Shown in pieces: positions 26,395-35,700 of a stretch of 64,000 bases of DNA; positions within the stretch are counted from its first letter, which is position 1, and each line of letters begins with the position of its first letter. A model generated the notes under the pieces. That model saw only the letters and a list, made by a program, of their open reading frames with translations. It was not told the origin of the DNA and did not search any database. Origin of the DNA: Mixta intestinalis (GTDB lineage Bacteria; Pseudomonadota; Gammaproteobacteria; Enterobacterales; Enterobacteriaceae); assembly GCF_009914055.1 (NCBI RefSeq), contig NZ_CP028271.1, positions 1 to 64,000 on the forward strand, given 5' to 3'. Both the position numbers and the translations under genes were made by a program.

Positions 26395-27755
26395 TTCGTC
26401 TTTCTCTTACCACGCTGGCACAGGTGACCGATGGAACGCTCATCGGCGATCGCGCATTAACCATTGACGATGTGACCACCGATACCCGCAAGGTTACTCC
26501 GGGCTCGCTGTTTATTGCGCTGAAGGGCGATCGTTTCGATGCGCATGATTTCGCCAGCGAGGCGATTGCCAGCGGCGCGGCAGCATTATTAGTGAGTAAG
26601 CGCTTGCAAGTTAACGTGCCGCAGGTGGTGGTTAGCGATACGCGTATTGCGCTAGGTTTGCTGGCAGCCTGGGTTCGACAGCAGGTAAGTGCTCACGTTG
26701 TGGCGCTTACCGGCTCCTCCGGTAAAACTTCGGTAAAAGAGATGACCGCCGCCATTCTGCGTCAGTGCGGCGAAACGCTCTACACCGCTGGTAATCTGAA
26801 CAATGATATCGGTGTACCGCTGACTTTGCTGCGTTTAACTACCGCACACCGGTATGCGGTCATTGAGCTGGGCGCGAACCATCAGGGTGAAATTGCCTGG
26901 ACCACCGGCCTGACGCGCCCGGAAAGCGCGCTGGTCAATAACCTTGCCGCTGCCCATCTCGAAGGCTTTGGCTCGCTGGCAGGCGTGGCAAAAGCGAAGG
27001 GTGAGATTTTCCTTGGCCTGCCGGAAAACGGCACGGCAATTATTAACCTCGACAGCAATGACTGGGCGAACTGGCAACAGCAGCTTGGTCAGCAGCGCAT
27101 CTGGCGTTTTTCAGCAACCGCAGGTGTAGCGGCAGATTTCTACGCTACCGATGTAGTGGTTAAGCCGCAGGGCACCGATTTTACGCTGCATACGCCGCAG
27201 GGCGCGTTAGCGGTAACGCTGCCGCTGCCGGGGCGACACAACATCGCTAACGCACTGGCCGCCAGCGCGCTGGCGCTGTCGGTAGGCGCGCCGCCTGAAG
27301 CGATTGCTCAGGGTCTGGCGTCGCTGCAAGCGGTACCGGGCCGCCTGTTTCCTGTCGCACTGGGGCCGCAGAAGCTGCTGCTCGACGACAGCTATAACGC
27401 TAACGTGGGTTCGATGACCGCTGCCGTTCAGGTACTGGCAGAGATGCCGGGTTATCGCGTTATGGTCACCGGCGATATGGCGGAGCTGGGCGCTGAGGCG
27501 GTGGCGTGCCATCGTGAGGTAGGAGAGGCAGCCTGTCGCGCTGGCCTTGATAAAGTGCTGAGCGTAGGGACGCTAAGCCAGCATATCAGTGATGCCAGCG
27601 GCGTGGGTGAGCACTTTGACAATAAGGCTACGCTGATTGCCCGCCTGTCATCGCTGCTTGCCGAACATCAGGTTATTACCGTTTTAGTTAAAGGTTCTCG
27701 TAGTGCCGCCATGGAGCAGGTAGTGCGTGCCTTACAGGAGAAAGAAACATGTTAG
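26391..27755 (+). CDS. murF: UDP-MurNAc-pentapeptide synthetase
   Basis: Ligates D-Ala-D-Ala to the UDP-MurNAc-tripeptide, the last cytosolic step of the precursor. 454 residues (E. coli 452). The substrate domain carries DTRKVTPGSLFIALKGDRFDAHDF; the ATP-binding motif LTGSSGKTSVKEM is near 105-118; NLNNDIGVPLTLL, ELGANHQGEI and DDSYNANVGSM are conserved. ATGA overlap with murE and a 7-nt overlap with mraY. Confidence 0.98.
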   Translation: MIRLSLTTLAQVTDGTLIGDRALTIDDVTTDTRKVTPGSLFIALKGDRFDAHDFASEAIASGAAALLVSKRLQVNVPQVVVSDTRIALGLLAAWVRQQVSAHVVALTGSSGKTSVKEMTAAILRQCGETLYTAGNLNNDIGVPLTLLRLTTAHRYAVIELGANHQGEIAWTTGLTRPESALVNNLAAAHLEGFGSLAGVAKAKGEIFLGLPENGTAIINLDSNDWANWQQQLGQQRIWRFSATAGVAADFYATDVVVKPQGTDFTLHTPQGALAVTLPLPGRHNIANALAASALALSVGAPPEAIAQGLASLQAVPGRLFPVALGPQKLLLDDSYNANVGSMTAAVQVLAEMPGYRVMVTGDMAELGAEAVACHREVGEAACRAGLDKVLSVGTLSQHISDASGVGEHFDNKATLIARLSSLLAEHQVITVLVKGSRSAAMEQVVRALQEKETC

Positions 27756-28831
27756 TTTGGCTGGCCGAACATCTGGTCGCTTTTTATTCCGGCTTTAACG
27801 TCTTTTCATATCTGACGTTTCGCGCCATCGTCAGCCTGCTGACCGCGTTGTTTATTTCGTTGTGGATGGGACCGCGGATGATCGCCTGGCTGCAAAAATT
27901 GCAGATAGGGCAGGTAGTGCGCAGCGAAGGGCCGGAATCGCACTTCAGCAAGCGCGGCACGCCAACCATGGGCGGCATCATGATTCTGACCTCCATCACC
28001 ATTTCGGTGCTGATGTGGGCCTATCCCTCCAATCCTTACGTCTGGTGCGTGCTGACGGTGCTGGTAGGCTACGGTGCCGTCGGTTTCGTTGACGATTACC
28101 GCAAAGTGGTGCGCAAAGACACCAAAGGGCTGATTGCCCGCTGGAAATATTTCTGGCAGTCGCTTATCGCGTTGGCGGTGGCCTTCACCATGTATGCCGT
28201 TGGCAAAGATACGCCCGCCACGCAGCTGGTGGTGCCGTTTTTCAAAGATGTGATGCCGCAGCTGGGGCTGCTCTATATCCTGCTTTCCTATTTCGTGATT
28301 GTCGGCACCAGTAACGCGGTCAACCTGACCGATGGTCTGGACGGGCTGGCGATTATGCCAACGGTCTTCGTGGCGGCAGGCTTTGCGCTGGTCGCCTGGG
28401 CTACCGGTAACATGAACTTTGCGGGCTATCTGCATATTCCCTATCTGCGTCACGCGGGTGAACTGGTAATTGTCTGTACCGCCATTGTAGGAGCCGGGCT
28501 GGGCTTCCTGTGGTTCAACACCTATCCTGCTCAGGTATTTATGGGCGATGTCGGCTCGCTGGCGCTGGGGGGCGCGTTGGGCACTATCGCGGTGCTGCTG
28601 CGCCAGGAGTTTTTGCTGGTGATTATGGGCGGTGTGTTTGTGGTTGAAACGCTCTCCGTTATTTTGCAGGTGGGATCGTTCAAGCTGCGCGGCCAGCGTA
28701 TTTTCCGTATGGCACCGATCCATCACCACTATGAACTGAAAGGCTGGCCGGAGCCGCGCGTTATCGTGCGCTTCTGGATTATTTCGCTAATGCTGGTGCT
28801 GATTGGCCTGGCAACCCTTAAGGTGCGTTAA
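27749..28831 (+). CDS. mraY: phospho-MurNAc-pentapeptide translocase MraY
   Basis: Integral membrane enzyme that transfers phospho-MurNAc-pentapeptide to undecaprenyl phosphate, giving lipid I. 360 residues as in E. coli, with about ten hydrophobic helices. Catalytic motifs: FVDDYRKV with the paired aspartates near residues 114-118, NLTDGLDGLA near 190 and the histidine loop MAPIHHHYELKGWPE near 320. The first residues overlap the end of murF. Confidence 0.98.
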   Translation: MLVWLAEHLVAFYSGFNVFSYLTFRAIVSLLTALFISLWMGPRMIAWLQKLQIGQVVRSEGPESHFSKRGTPTMGGIMILTSITISVLMWAYPSNPYVWCVLTVLVGYGAVGFVDDYRKVVRKDTKGLIARWKYFWQSLIALAVAFTMYAVGKDTPATQLVVPFFKDVMPQLGLLYILLSYFVIVGTSNAVNLTDGLDGLAIMPTVFVAAGFALVAWATGNMNFAGYLHIPYLRHAGELVIVCTAIVGAGLGFLWFNTYPAQVFMGDVGSLALGGALGTIAVLLRQEFLLVIMGGVFVVETLSVILQVGSFKLRGQRIFRMAPIHHHYELKGWPEPRVIVRFWIISLMLVLIGLATLKVR

Positions 28832-28833
28832 TT

Positions 28834-30150
28834 ATGGCTGACTATCAGGGTAAAAAAGTTGTCATTATCGGGCTGGGGCTGACAGGCCTCTCCTGCGTTG
28901 ATTTCTTTTTATCGCAGGGCGTAACGCCGCGTGTGATGGATACCCGAGTCTCGCCTCCCGGCCTGGAAAAGCTTTCTGACAGCGTCGAGCGTCATTTGGG
29001 ATCGCTGAACGGAGACTGGCTGCTGGCGGCGGATTTAATCGTCGCCAGTCCTGGCATTGCGCTCTCTCATCCTTTGCTGGCGCAGGCCGCCGAAGCGGGG
29101 GTGGAAATCGTCGGCGATATCGAACTGTTCTGCCGCGAGGCGCAGGCGCCAATTGTCGCGATTACCGGTTCCAACGGTAAAAGTACGGTTACCACGCTGG
29201 TGGGTGAAATGGCAAAGGCCGCCGGTTGGGCGGTAGGCGTCGGCGGCAATATCGGTCTGCCTGCGCTCAGCCTGTTAGAACAGCCTGCTCAGCTGTATGT
29301 GCTGGAACTCTCCAGCTTCCAGCTCGAAACCACGCGTAGCCTGAGGGCAGCCGCGGCGACCATCCTCAACGTTACTGAAGATCATATGGATCGCTATCCG
29401 TTGGGGCTACAGCAGTACCGGGCCGCTAAGTTGCGCATCTATGACAATGCGACGGTCTGCGTGGTCAATGCGGATGATGCACTAACGATGCCGGTGCGTG
29501 GCGCGGATGAACGCTGCGTCAGCTTTGGCGTGGATGTCGGTGATTATCATCTTAACCGGCAGCAGGGCAGTATCTGGCTGCGCGTGCGTGGCGAAAAGAT
29601 CTTAAATACCGACGAGATGAAACTGGTAGGGCTGCATAACTACACTAACGCGCTGGCGGCGCTGGCGCTGGCCGATGCGGCTGGTATCCCGCGAGCCAGT
29701 AGTTTAAAAGCACTGACCACTTTTCAGGGGCTGGCACACCGTTTTCAGCTGGTACACGAGCGCAACGGCGTACGCTGGATCAACGATTCGAAAGCAACCA
29801 ATGTCGGCAGCACCGAGGCGGCATTAAGTGGTGTGCAGGCGCAGGGAACGCTCTGGCTGCTGCTGGGCGGTGACGGCAAGTCAGCGGATTTCACGCCGCT
29901 GAAGCGCTATTTGCAGGGCGAGGCGATTCGCGTGTACTGCTATGGACGTGACGGTGCTGCGCTGGCAACGCTGCGTCCTGAGATATCTACCCTGACCGAT
30001 ACGCTGGCGGAAGCGATGGCAGCTATCGCGCCGCAGGTGCGTGCGGGCGATATCGTATTGCTATCGCCCGCCTGCGCCAGTCTCGATCAGTTCCGTAACT
30101 TTGAGCAGCGCGGCGATAGCTTTGCGCAGCTGGCGCGGGAGCTGGGCTGA
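28834..30150 (+). CDS. murD: UDP-MurNAc-L-Ala:D-Glu ligase
   Basis: Adds D-glutamate to UDP-MurNAc-L-alanine. 438 residues as in E. coli. Features are an N-terminal Rossmann motif VVIIGLGLTGLSCVDFF, the ATP-binding GSNGKSTV near residues 111-118, ELSSFQLETT, NVTEDHMDRYP, and WINDSKATNVGST in the C-terminal half. It starts 2 bp after mraY and its last base is the first base of the ftsW start codon. Confidence 0.98.
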   Translation: MADYQGKKVVIIGLGLTGLSCVDFFLSQGVTPRVMDTRVSPPGLEKLSDSVERHLGSLNGDWLLAADLIVASPGIALSHPLLAQAAEAGVEIVGDIELFCREAQAPIVAITGSNGKSTVTTLVGEMAKAAGWAVGVGGNIGLPALSLLEQPAQLYVLELSSFQLETTRSLRAAAATILNVTEDHMDRYPLGLQQYRAAKLRIYDNATVCVVNADDALTMPVRGADERCVSFGVDVGDYHLNRQQGSIWLRVRGEKILNTDEMKLVGLHNYTNALAALALADAAGIPRASSLKALTTFQGLAHRFQLVHERNGVRWINDSKATNVGSTEAALSGVQAQGTLWLLLGGDGKSADFTPLKRYLQGEAIRVYCYGRDGAALATLRPEISTLTDTLAEAMAAIAPQVRAGDIVLLSPACASLDQFRNFEQRGDSFAQLARELG

Positions 30151-31367
30151 TGCGTATTCCAGGCATTGGGCTGGCGGGTGGCGTGGTAACGCGCCTGCGT
30201 GAATGGGTCATGGGCGCTCGTGACGGCGGCGATGCGGCTACTATGGTGCTGTACGATCGCACCCTGCTGTGGCTGACCTTCGGGCTGGCAATTATCGGCT
30301 TCGTGATGGTGACTTCCGCCTCGATGCCGGTAGGGCAGCGTTTGTCAGAAGATCCTTTCTTCTTCGCCAAGCGTGACGCCTTTTACCTGCTGCTTGCTTT
30401 TGTTATGGCGCTGGTCACGCTGCGCGTGCCGATGGAAGTGTGGCAGCGCTACAGCAACGTTATGCTGCTGGCCTCGGTGCTTATGCTGCTGATCGTGCTG
30501 GTGGTGGGCAGTTCAGTCAACGGTGCCTCGCGCTGGATTGCGTTGGGGCCGCTGCGTATTCAGCCCGCCGAGCTTTCCAAGCTGTCGCTGTTTTGCTATC
30601 TCGCCAGCTACCTGGTGCGCAAGGTTGAGGAAGTTCGCAACAACTTCTGGGGCTTCTGTAAGCCGATGGGCGTAATGGTGGTGCTGGCCGTGCTGCTGCT
30701 GGCACAGCCCGACCTCGGCACCGTGGTGGTGCTGTTCGTCACTACGCTGGCGATGTTGTTCCTTGCGGGCGCTAAGCTGTGGCAGTTTCTGGCGATCATC
30801 GGATCGGGCATTTTCGCGGTGATCCTGTTGATCATCGCCGAACCCTATCGTATGCGCCGCGTCACCTCCTTCTGGGATCCGTGGGAGGATCCGTTCGGTA
30901 GCGGTTATCAGCTTACCCAGTCGCTGATGGCCTTCGGACGCGGTGAATTTTGGGGGCAGGGATTAGGTAACTCAGTGCAGAAACTGGAATATTTACCGGA
31001 GGCTCACACCGACTTCATTTTCTCTATTATCGGAGAAGAACTCGGTTATATCGGTGTGGTTTTGGCGCTGTTAATGGTATTCTTCGTCGCTTTTCGGGCG
31101 ATGTCCATTGGCCGACGTGCGCTGGAAATCGATCAGCGCTTTTCCGGTTTTCTCGCCTGTTCTATTGGCGTCTGGTTTAGCTTCCAGGCGCTGGTTAACG
31201 TTGGCGCGGCGGCGGGTATGCTGCCGACTAAAGGCCTGACGTTGCCGTTAATCAGTTACGGTGGTTCCAGTCTGATTATTATGTCGACGGCCATCGTGTT
31301 GTTGTTACGCATAGATTATGAAACGCGTCTGAGTAAAGCGCAGGCGTTTACCCGAGGTGCGCGATGA
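30150..31367 (+). CDS. ftsW: lipid II polymerase FtsW
   Basis: SEDS-family glycosyltransferase that polymerises septal peptidoglycan with FtsI. 405 residues (E. coli 414); the N-terminal cytoplasmic tail differs but the alignment is strong from YDRTLLWLTFGL. About ten hydrophobic segments. Conserved blocks: GASRWIALGPLRIQPAEL, LLAQPDLGTVVVLF, EAHTDFIFSIIGEELGYIG and the PTKGLTLPLISYGGSSL signature. The 3' end overlaps murG by 4 nt. Confidence 0.97.
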   Translation: MRIPGIGLAGGVVTRLREWVMGARDGGDAATMVLYDRTLLWLTFGLAIIGFVMVTSASMPVGQRLSEDPFFFAKRDAFYLLLAFVMALVTLRVPMEVWQRYSNVMLLASVLMLLIVLVVGSSVNGASRWIALGPLRIQPAELSKLSLFCYLASYLVRKVEEVRNNFWGFCKPMGVMVVLAVLLLAQPDLGTVVVLFVTTLAMLFLAGAKLWQFLAIIGSGIFAVILLIIAEPYRMRRVTSFWDPWEDPFGSGYQLTQSLMAFGRGEFWGQGLGNSVQKLEYLPEAHTDFIFSIIGEELGYIGVVLALLMVFFVAFRAMSIGRRALEIDQRFSGFLACSIGVWFSFQALVNVGAAAGMLPTKGLTLPLISYGGSSLIIMSTAIVLLLRIDYETRLSKAQAFTRGAR

Positions 31368-32422
31368 GTGAAAAGCGGTTGATGGTGATGGCAGGCGGAA
31401 CCGGCGGGCATGTTTTTCCGGGCCTGGCTGTTGCTCATCATCTGATGGCGCAGGGATGGCAGGTGCGCTGGCTGGGCACTGCCGACCGAATGGAAGCCGA
31501 TTTAGTGCCGAAACATGGTATCGACATTGATTTTATCCGCATCAGCGGATTACGCGGCAAAGGTATTAAGGCGCTGTTAGCCGCGCCGTTGCGGATTTTC
31601 AACGCCTGGCGTCAGGCGCGTCGCATTATGAAAAGCTGGAAACCCGATGTGGTACTGGGGATGGGCGGCTATGTTTCCGGCCCCGGTGGGCTGGCGGCGT
31701 GGAGCTGCGGTATTCCGGTGGTATTGCATGAGCAAAACGGCATTGCCGGATTGACCAACAAATGGCTGGCGAAGCTGGCTACCAAAGTCATGCAGGCGTT
31801 TCCCGGTGCATTCCCACACGCGGATGTGGTGGGTAACCCGGTACGTACCGATGTGCTGGCATTAAGCAGCCCTGAACAACGTCTGGCCGGTCGTGAAGGG
31901 CCGATTCGGGTGTTGGTGATTGGCGGCAGCCAGGGCGCGCGCATACTTAACCAGACCTTGCCGCAGGTGGCAGCGCGTCTGGGAGATAGCGTCACTATCT
32001 GGCACCAGACCGGTAAAGGTAATCAACATCAGGTAGAGGCCGATTATGAAAGCGTCGGGCAAACGCAGCATAAAATTGCTGAATTTATTGATGACATGGC
32101 GGCAGCCTATGGCTGGGCTGACGTGGTGGTGTGCCGTTCCGGCGCGCTGACCGTCAGTGAAGTGGCGGCGGCGGGTTTACCAGCCATATTCGTCCCTTTT
32201 CAGCATAAAGATCGTCAGCAGTACTGGAATGCGCTGCCGCTGGAAAAAGCGGGCGCAGCACGAATTTTCGAACAGCCGCAGTTTACTGCGGACAGGGTGG
32301 CGGAAACGTTACGGCAGTGGGATCGTCCCACGCTGTTGCTGATGGCGCAAAAAGCGCGTCAGGTAGCGATTCCCGACGCCACCGAACGGGTAGCGGCAGA
32401 AGTTAGCGCCGCTGCGCGTTAA
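31364..32422 (+). CDS. murG: lipid II-forming GlcNAc transferase MurG
   Basis: Peripheral inner-membrane glycosyltransferase that converts lipid I to lipid II. 352 residues (E. coli 355). The N-terminal glycine-rich motif MAGGTGGHVFPGLAVA, the GFGGYVSGP-like GMGGYVSGPGGLAAW, HEQNGIAG, GGSQGARILN and the UDP-GlcNAc-binding CRSGALTVSEVAAAGLP are all present. It overlaps ftsW by 4 nt; murC follows after 51 bp. Confidence 0.98.
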   Translation: MSEKRLMVMAGGTGGHVFPGLAVAHHLMAQGWQVRWLGTADRMEADLVPKHGIDIDFIRISGLRGKGIKALLAAPLRIFNAWRQARRIMKSWKPDVVLGMGGYVSGPGGLAAWSCGIPVVLHEQNGIAGLTNKWLAKLATKVMQAFPGAFPHADVVGNPVRTDVLALSSPEQRLAGREGPIRVLVIGGSQGARILNQTLPQVAARLGDSVTIWHQTGKGNQHQVEADYESVGQTQHKIAEFIDDMAAAYGWADVVVCRSGALTVSEVAAAGLPAIFVPFQHKDRQQYWNALPLEKAGAARIFEQPQFTADRVAETLRQWDRPTLLLMAQKARQVAIPDATERVAAEVSAAAR

Positions 32423-32473
32423 CGGCATAAAGAAAAGATAAGGTACCAGCGGTACCGACAGGCAAAAGAAACG

Positions 32474-33949
32474 ATGAATACTCAACAACTGGCGAAACTG
32501 CGTTCTATCGTGCCCGAGATGCGTCGCGTCCGGCACATTCACTTTGTCGGCATCGGTGGTGCTGGCATGGGCGGTATCGCCGAAGTGTTGGCCAATGAAG
32601 GTTATCAGATTAGCGGTTCCGATTTAGCGCCAAACGCGGTGACGCAGCATCTCACCGGGCTGGGCGCAACGATCTATTTTCATCATCGCCCGGAAAATGT
32701 CAGCGATGCCAGCGTGGTCGTGGTTTCCAGCGCGATAACCCAGGATAACCCGGAGATCATTGCCGCGCGTGAAGCGCGCATTCCGGTGATCCGCCGTGCA
32801 GAGATGCTGGCGGAGCTGATGCGATTCCGTCACGGCATTGCGGTTGCGGGGACGCACGGGAAAACCACTACCACGGCGATGGTAACCAGTATTTATGCCG
32901 AAGGCGGTCTCGATCCAACTTTCGTTAACGGTGGCCTGGTGAAGGCGGCGGGGACGCATGCGCGCCTCGGCAGCAGCCGTTATCTGATTGCCGAAGCGGA
33001 CGAGAGCGATGCTTCGTTTTTACATTTGCAGCCGATGGTCGCCATTGTGACCAATATCGAAGCCGATCATATGGATACTTACCAGGGCGACTTCGAAAAC
33101 CTGAAGCAGACGTTTATTAATTTTCTGCACAACTTGCCATTTTACGGGCGTGCAGTGTTGTGCGTGGACGATGCGGTGATTCGCGATCTGCTTCCGCGCG
33201 TCGGACGCCAGATTACCACCTACGGCTTCAGCGACGATGCTGACGTGCGGATTGAAAATTATGAGCAGCACGGCGCGCAGGGGCGCTTTACCCTGGTGCG
33301 TCACGATAAGCCGCTGATGCACGTCACGCTGAACGCGCCGGGACGACACAATGCCCTGAACGCGGCGGCGGCGGTAGCCGTGGCGACGGAAGAGGGTATC
33401 GAAGATGAAGATATCCTCAGCGCGCTGGAGAGTTTCCAGGGCACCGGACGCCGTTTCGATTTTCTTGGCGAGTTCCCGCTGAATGCGGTTAACGGCACTG
33501 CGGGCAGCGCCATGTTGGTGGACGATTACGGTCATCATCCTACCGAGGTGGACGCCACCATTAAAGCCGCGCGTGCGGGCTGGCCGGATAAAAAACTGGT
33601 GATGATTTTTCAGCCTCATCGCTACACGCGCACGCGCGATCTTTATGATGACTTCGCTAACGTGCTGTCGCAGGTAGACGTGCTGCTAATGCTGGATGTC
33701 TACGCCGCCGGTGAATCGCCGATTCCCGGTGCGGACAGCCGCTCGCTCTGCCGTACCATTCGTGGACGCGGCAAAGTCGATCCGATTCTGGTGCCGGATC
33801 ATGAGGCGATTCTGGATATGCTGGCGCCGACGCTGAGCGGCAACGATTTAATTCTGGTTCAGGGCGCTGGCAACGTAGGTAAAATTGCTCGCCGACTGGC
33901 CGAGCAGAAACTGAAACCGCAGACCAACGAAGAGGAACACCATGGCTGA
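32474..33949 (+). CDS. murC: UDP-MurNAc:L-Ala ligase
   Basis: First amino-acid ligase of the muropeptide pathway. 491 residues as in E. coli. N-terminal Rossmann motif HFVGIGGAGMGGIAEVL, ATP-binding AGTHGKTTTTAM near residues 120-130, EADESDASFL, NIEADHMDTY, DDYGHHPTEV and FQPHRYTRT are intact. A purine-rich RBS lies ahead of the ATG at 32474. The 3' end overlaps ddlB by 8 nt. Confidence 0.98.
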   Translation: MNTQQLAKLRSIVPEMRRVRHIHFVGIGGAGMGGIAEVLANEGYQISGSDLAPNAVTQHLTGLGATIYFHHRPENVSDASVVVVSSAITQDNPEIIAAREARIPVIRRAEMLAELMRFRHGIAVAGTHGKTTTTAMVTSIYAEGGLDPTFVNGGLVKAAGTHARLGSSRYLIAEADESDASFLHLQPMVAIVTNIEADHMDTYQGDFENLKQTFINFLHNLPFYGRAVLCVDDAVIRDLLPRVGRQITTYGFSDDADVRIENYEQHGAQGRFTLVRHDKPLMHVTLNAPGRHNALNAAAAVAVATEEGIEDEDILSALESFQGTGRRFDFLGEFPLNAVNGTAGSAMLVDDYGHHPTEVDATIKAARAGWPDKKLVMIFQPHRYTRTRDLYDDFANVLSQVDVLLMLDVYAAGESPIPGADSRSLCRTIRGRGKVDPILVPDHEAILDMLAPTLSGNDLILVQGAGNVGKIARRLAEQKLKPQTNEEEHHG

Positions 33950-34862
33950 AAAAGTAGCGGTATTGCTGGGCGGTCACTCCGCCGAACGCGACGTCTCACT
34001 GATGTCAGGCGAAGCAGTGCTCGCGGGCCTGAAAGAAGCTGGCATTAACGCGCACGGCGTCGACACGCGCGATTTTCCGGTTATGCGGTTAAAAGAAGAA
34101 GGGTTTACAAAAGTCTTTATCGCGCTGCACGGGCGCGGCGGGGAAGATGGTACGCTGCAGGGCGTGCTCGATTTTCTCGATATTCCCTATACCGGCAGCG
34201 GCGTCATGGCCTCGGCAATTACCATGGATAAATGGCGTTCCAAACTGCTGTGGCAGGGCATGGGGTTACCGGTAGCGCCTTATGTGATGATCAATCGTCA
34301 ACAGATGGAAGCGGGACTGAATGACTCGCTGGCGCAGCGCATCGCCCAGCTGGGTATGCCGCTGTTCGTTAAGCCGAGCAGTGAAGGTTCCAGCGTCGGC
34401 ATCACGCGTGTTAATCAGGCTTCTGAGCTTCCGGCAGCGCTGGAAGAAGCGTTTCGTCATGATGATGACGTGTTAGTAGAGAAGTTTCTTAGCGGCCCGG
34501 AGTATACCGTAGGCATCGTTGGCGACCAGATTCTGCCTTCAATCCGTATTCAGCCCGCCAGCGATTTTTATGACTATCAAGCAAAATATATTTCTGACGA
34601 TACTCAATACTTCTGCCCAAGCGGTTTAAGTGCGGAGAAAGAGACTGAATTGAACGAGCTGGTGCTGAATGCCTGGCGGGCGTTGGGATGCAGCGGTTGG
34701 GGACGCGTGGACGTAATGATGGACAGCGACGGCAGCTTCTGCCTGCTGGAAGTGAATACTTCACCGGGTATGACCAGCCACAGTCTGGTGCCGATGGCGG
34801 CGAAACAGGCGGGGATGTCCTTCTCCCAGCTGGTAGCACGCATTCTGGAGCTGGCCGACTAA
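33942..34862 (+). CDS. ddlB: D-alanine:D-alanine ligase B
   Basis: ATP-grasp enzyme making the D-Ala-D-Ala dipeptide used by MurF. 306 residues as in E. coli. It shows LLGGHSAERDVSLMSG, ALHGRGGEDGTLQG, the ATP-grasp loop KPSSEGSSVGIT near residues 144-155, the omega-loop region YDYQAKYISDDTQYFCPSGL and the metal-binding CLLEVNTSPGMTSHSLVPMA. The YD-Y pattern in the omega loop indicates D-Ala rather than D-lactate specificity. Confidence 0.98.
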   Translation: MAEKVAVLLGGHSAERDVSLMSGEAVLAGLKEAGINAHGVDTRDFPVMRLKEEGFTKVFIALHGRGGEDGTLQGVLDFLDIPYTGSGVMASAITMDKWRSKLLWQGMGLPVAPYVMINRQQMEAGLNDSLAQRIAQLGMPLFVKPSSEGSSVGITRVNQASELPAALEEAFRHDDDVLVEKFLSGPEYTVGIVGDQILPSIRIQPASDFYDYQAKYISDDTQYFCPSGLSAEKETELNELVLNAWRALGCSGWGRVDVMMDSDGSFCLLEVNTSPGMTSHSLVPMAAKQAGMSFSQLVARILELAD

Positions 34863-34863
34863 G

Positions 34864-35700
34864 ATGTCGCAGGCCGCTCTGAACGTACGTCGGGAAGCGC
34901 AGGAAAAAACGCGCACCGGTCGCAGCAATGGCTCTCGGCTGGCAGGCATTTTGTTCCTGCTACTGGTGCTTGGCACGATGCTGGCAGGCGGTGTCGTGGT
35001 GCTGAAATGGATGAATGACGCCTCGCGTCTGCCGCTTTCAAGATTGGTGGTGACCGGGAAAACCCATTACACCACCAACGACGATATCCGCCAGGCAATT
35101 TTATCGCTGGGCGCGCCCGGCACTTTTATGTCACAAGATGTTAATGTGCTGCAGCAGCAGATCGAAAGGTTGCCGTGGATCAAACAAGTCAGCGTGCGCA
35201 AGCAGTGGCCGGACGAATTAAAGATTCATCTGGTTGAGTATGTGCCGGTAGCGCGGTGGAATGATTTACATATGGTTGATGCGGAAGGCAAATCTTTTAG
35301 CGTTCCCGCTAACCATATCGGCAAAGAAACGCTACCGTTGCTGTATGGCCCTGAAGGTAACGAGCAGGATGTGCTGGATGGCTATCGGCAGATGAGCGCG
35401 GTTTTGGCCGCCAGCAAGTTTCGCGTTAAAGCAGCGTCAATGACCGCTCGTCACTCCTGGCAGCTGGTCACCAGCGATGATGTACGTATTGAGCTGGGCC
35501 GTAGCGATAACATGAGGCGTCTTAAGCGGTTTATCGAACTCTGGCCGATGATACAGCAGCAGGCCACCGCAGATAATAAGCGCGTCAATTATGTCGATTT
35601 GCGCTATGACTCCGGCGCTGCCGTTGGCTGGGCTCCGGCATTTATTGAGCCTCAGGACAGTAATCAGCAACAGAATCAGGCACAGGCTAAACAACGATGA
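34864..35700 (+). CDS. ftsQ: cell division protein FtsQ
   Basis: Bitopic divisome protein of the FtsQBL complex. 278 residues (E. coli 276). Basic cytoplasmic N-terminus, transmembrane helix at about residues 27-47, then a POTRA domain (LPLSRLVVTGKTHYTTNDDI) and a beta-domain with LPWIKQVSVRKQWPDELKIH, LPLLYGPEG and KRVNYVDLRYDSGAAVGW. It starts 1 bp after ddlB and overlaps ftsA by 4 nt. Confidence 0.97.
   Translation: MSQAALNVRREAQEKTRTGRSNGSRLAGILFLLLVLGTMLAGGVVVLKWMNDASRLPLSRLVVTGKTHYTTNDDIRQAILSLGAPGTFMSQDVNVLQQQIERLPWIKQVSVRKQWPDELKIHLVEYVPVARWNDLHMVDAEGKSFSVPANHIGKETLPLLYGPEGNEQDVLDGYRQMSAVLAASKFRVKAASMTARHSWQLVTSDDVRIELGRSDNMRRLKRFIELWPMIQQQATADNKRVNYVDLRYDSGAAVGWAPAFIEPQDSNQQQNQAQAKQR

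Noticed and set aside
27806..28729. 307-codon open frame opposite mraY
   Set aside because: His/Gln/Arg-rich composition is the usual shadow of a GC-rich membrane-protein gene; mraY is certain.
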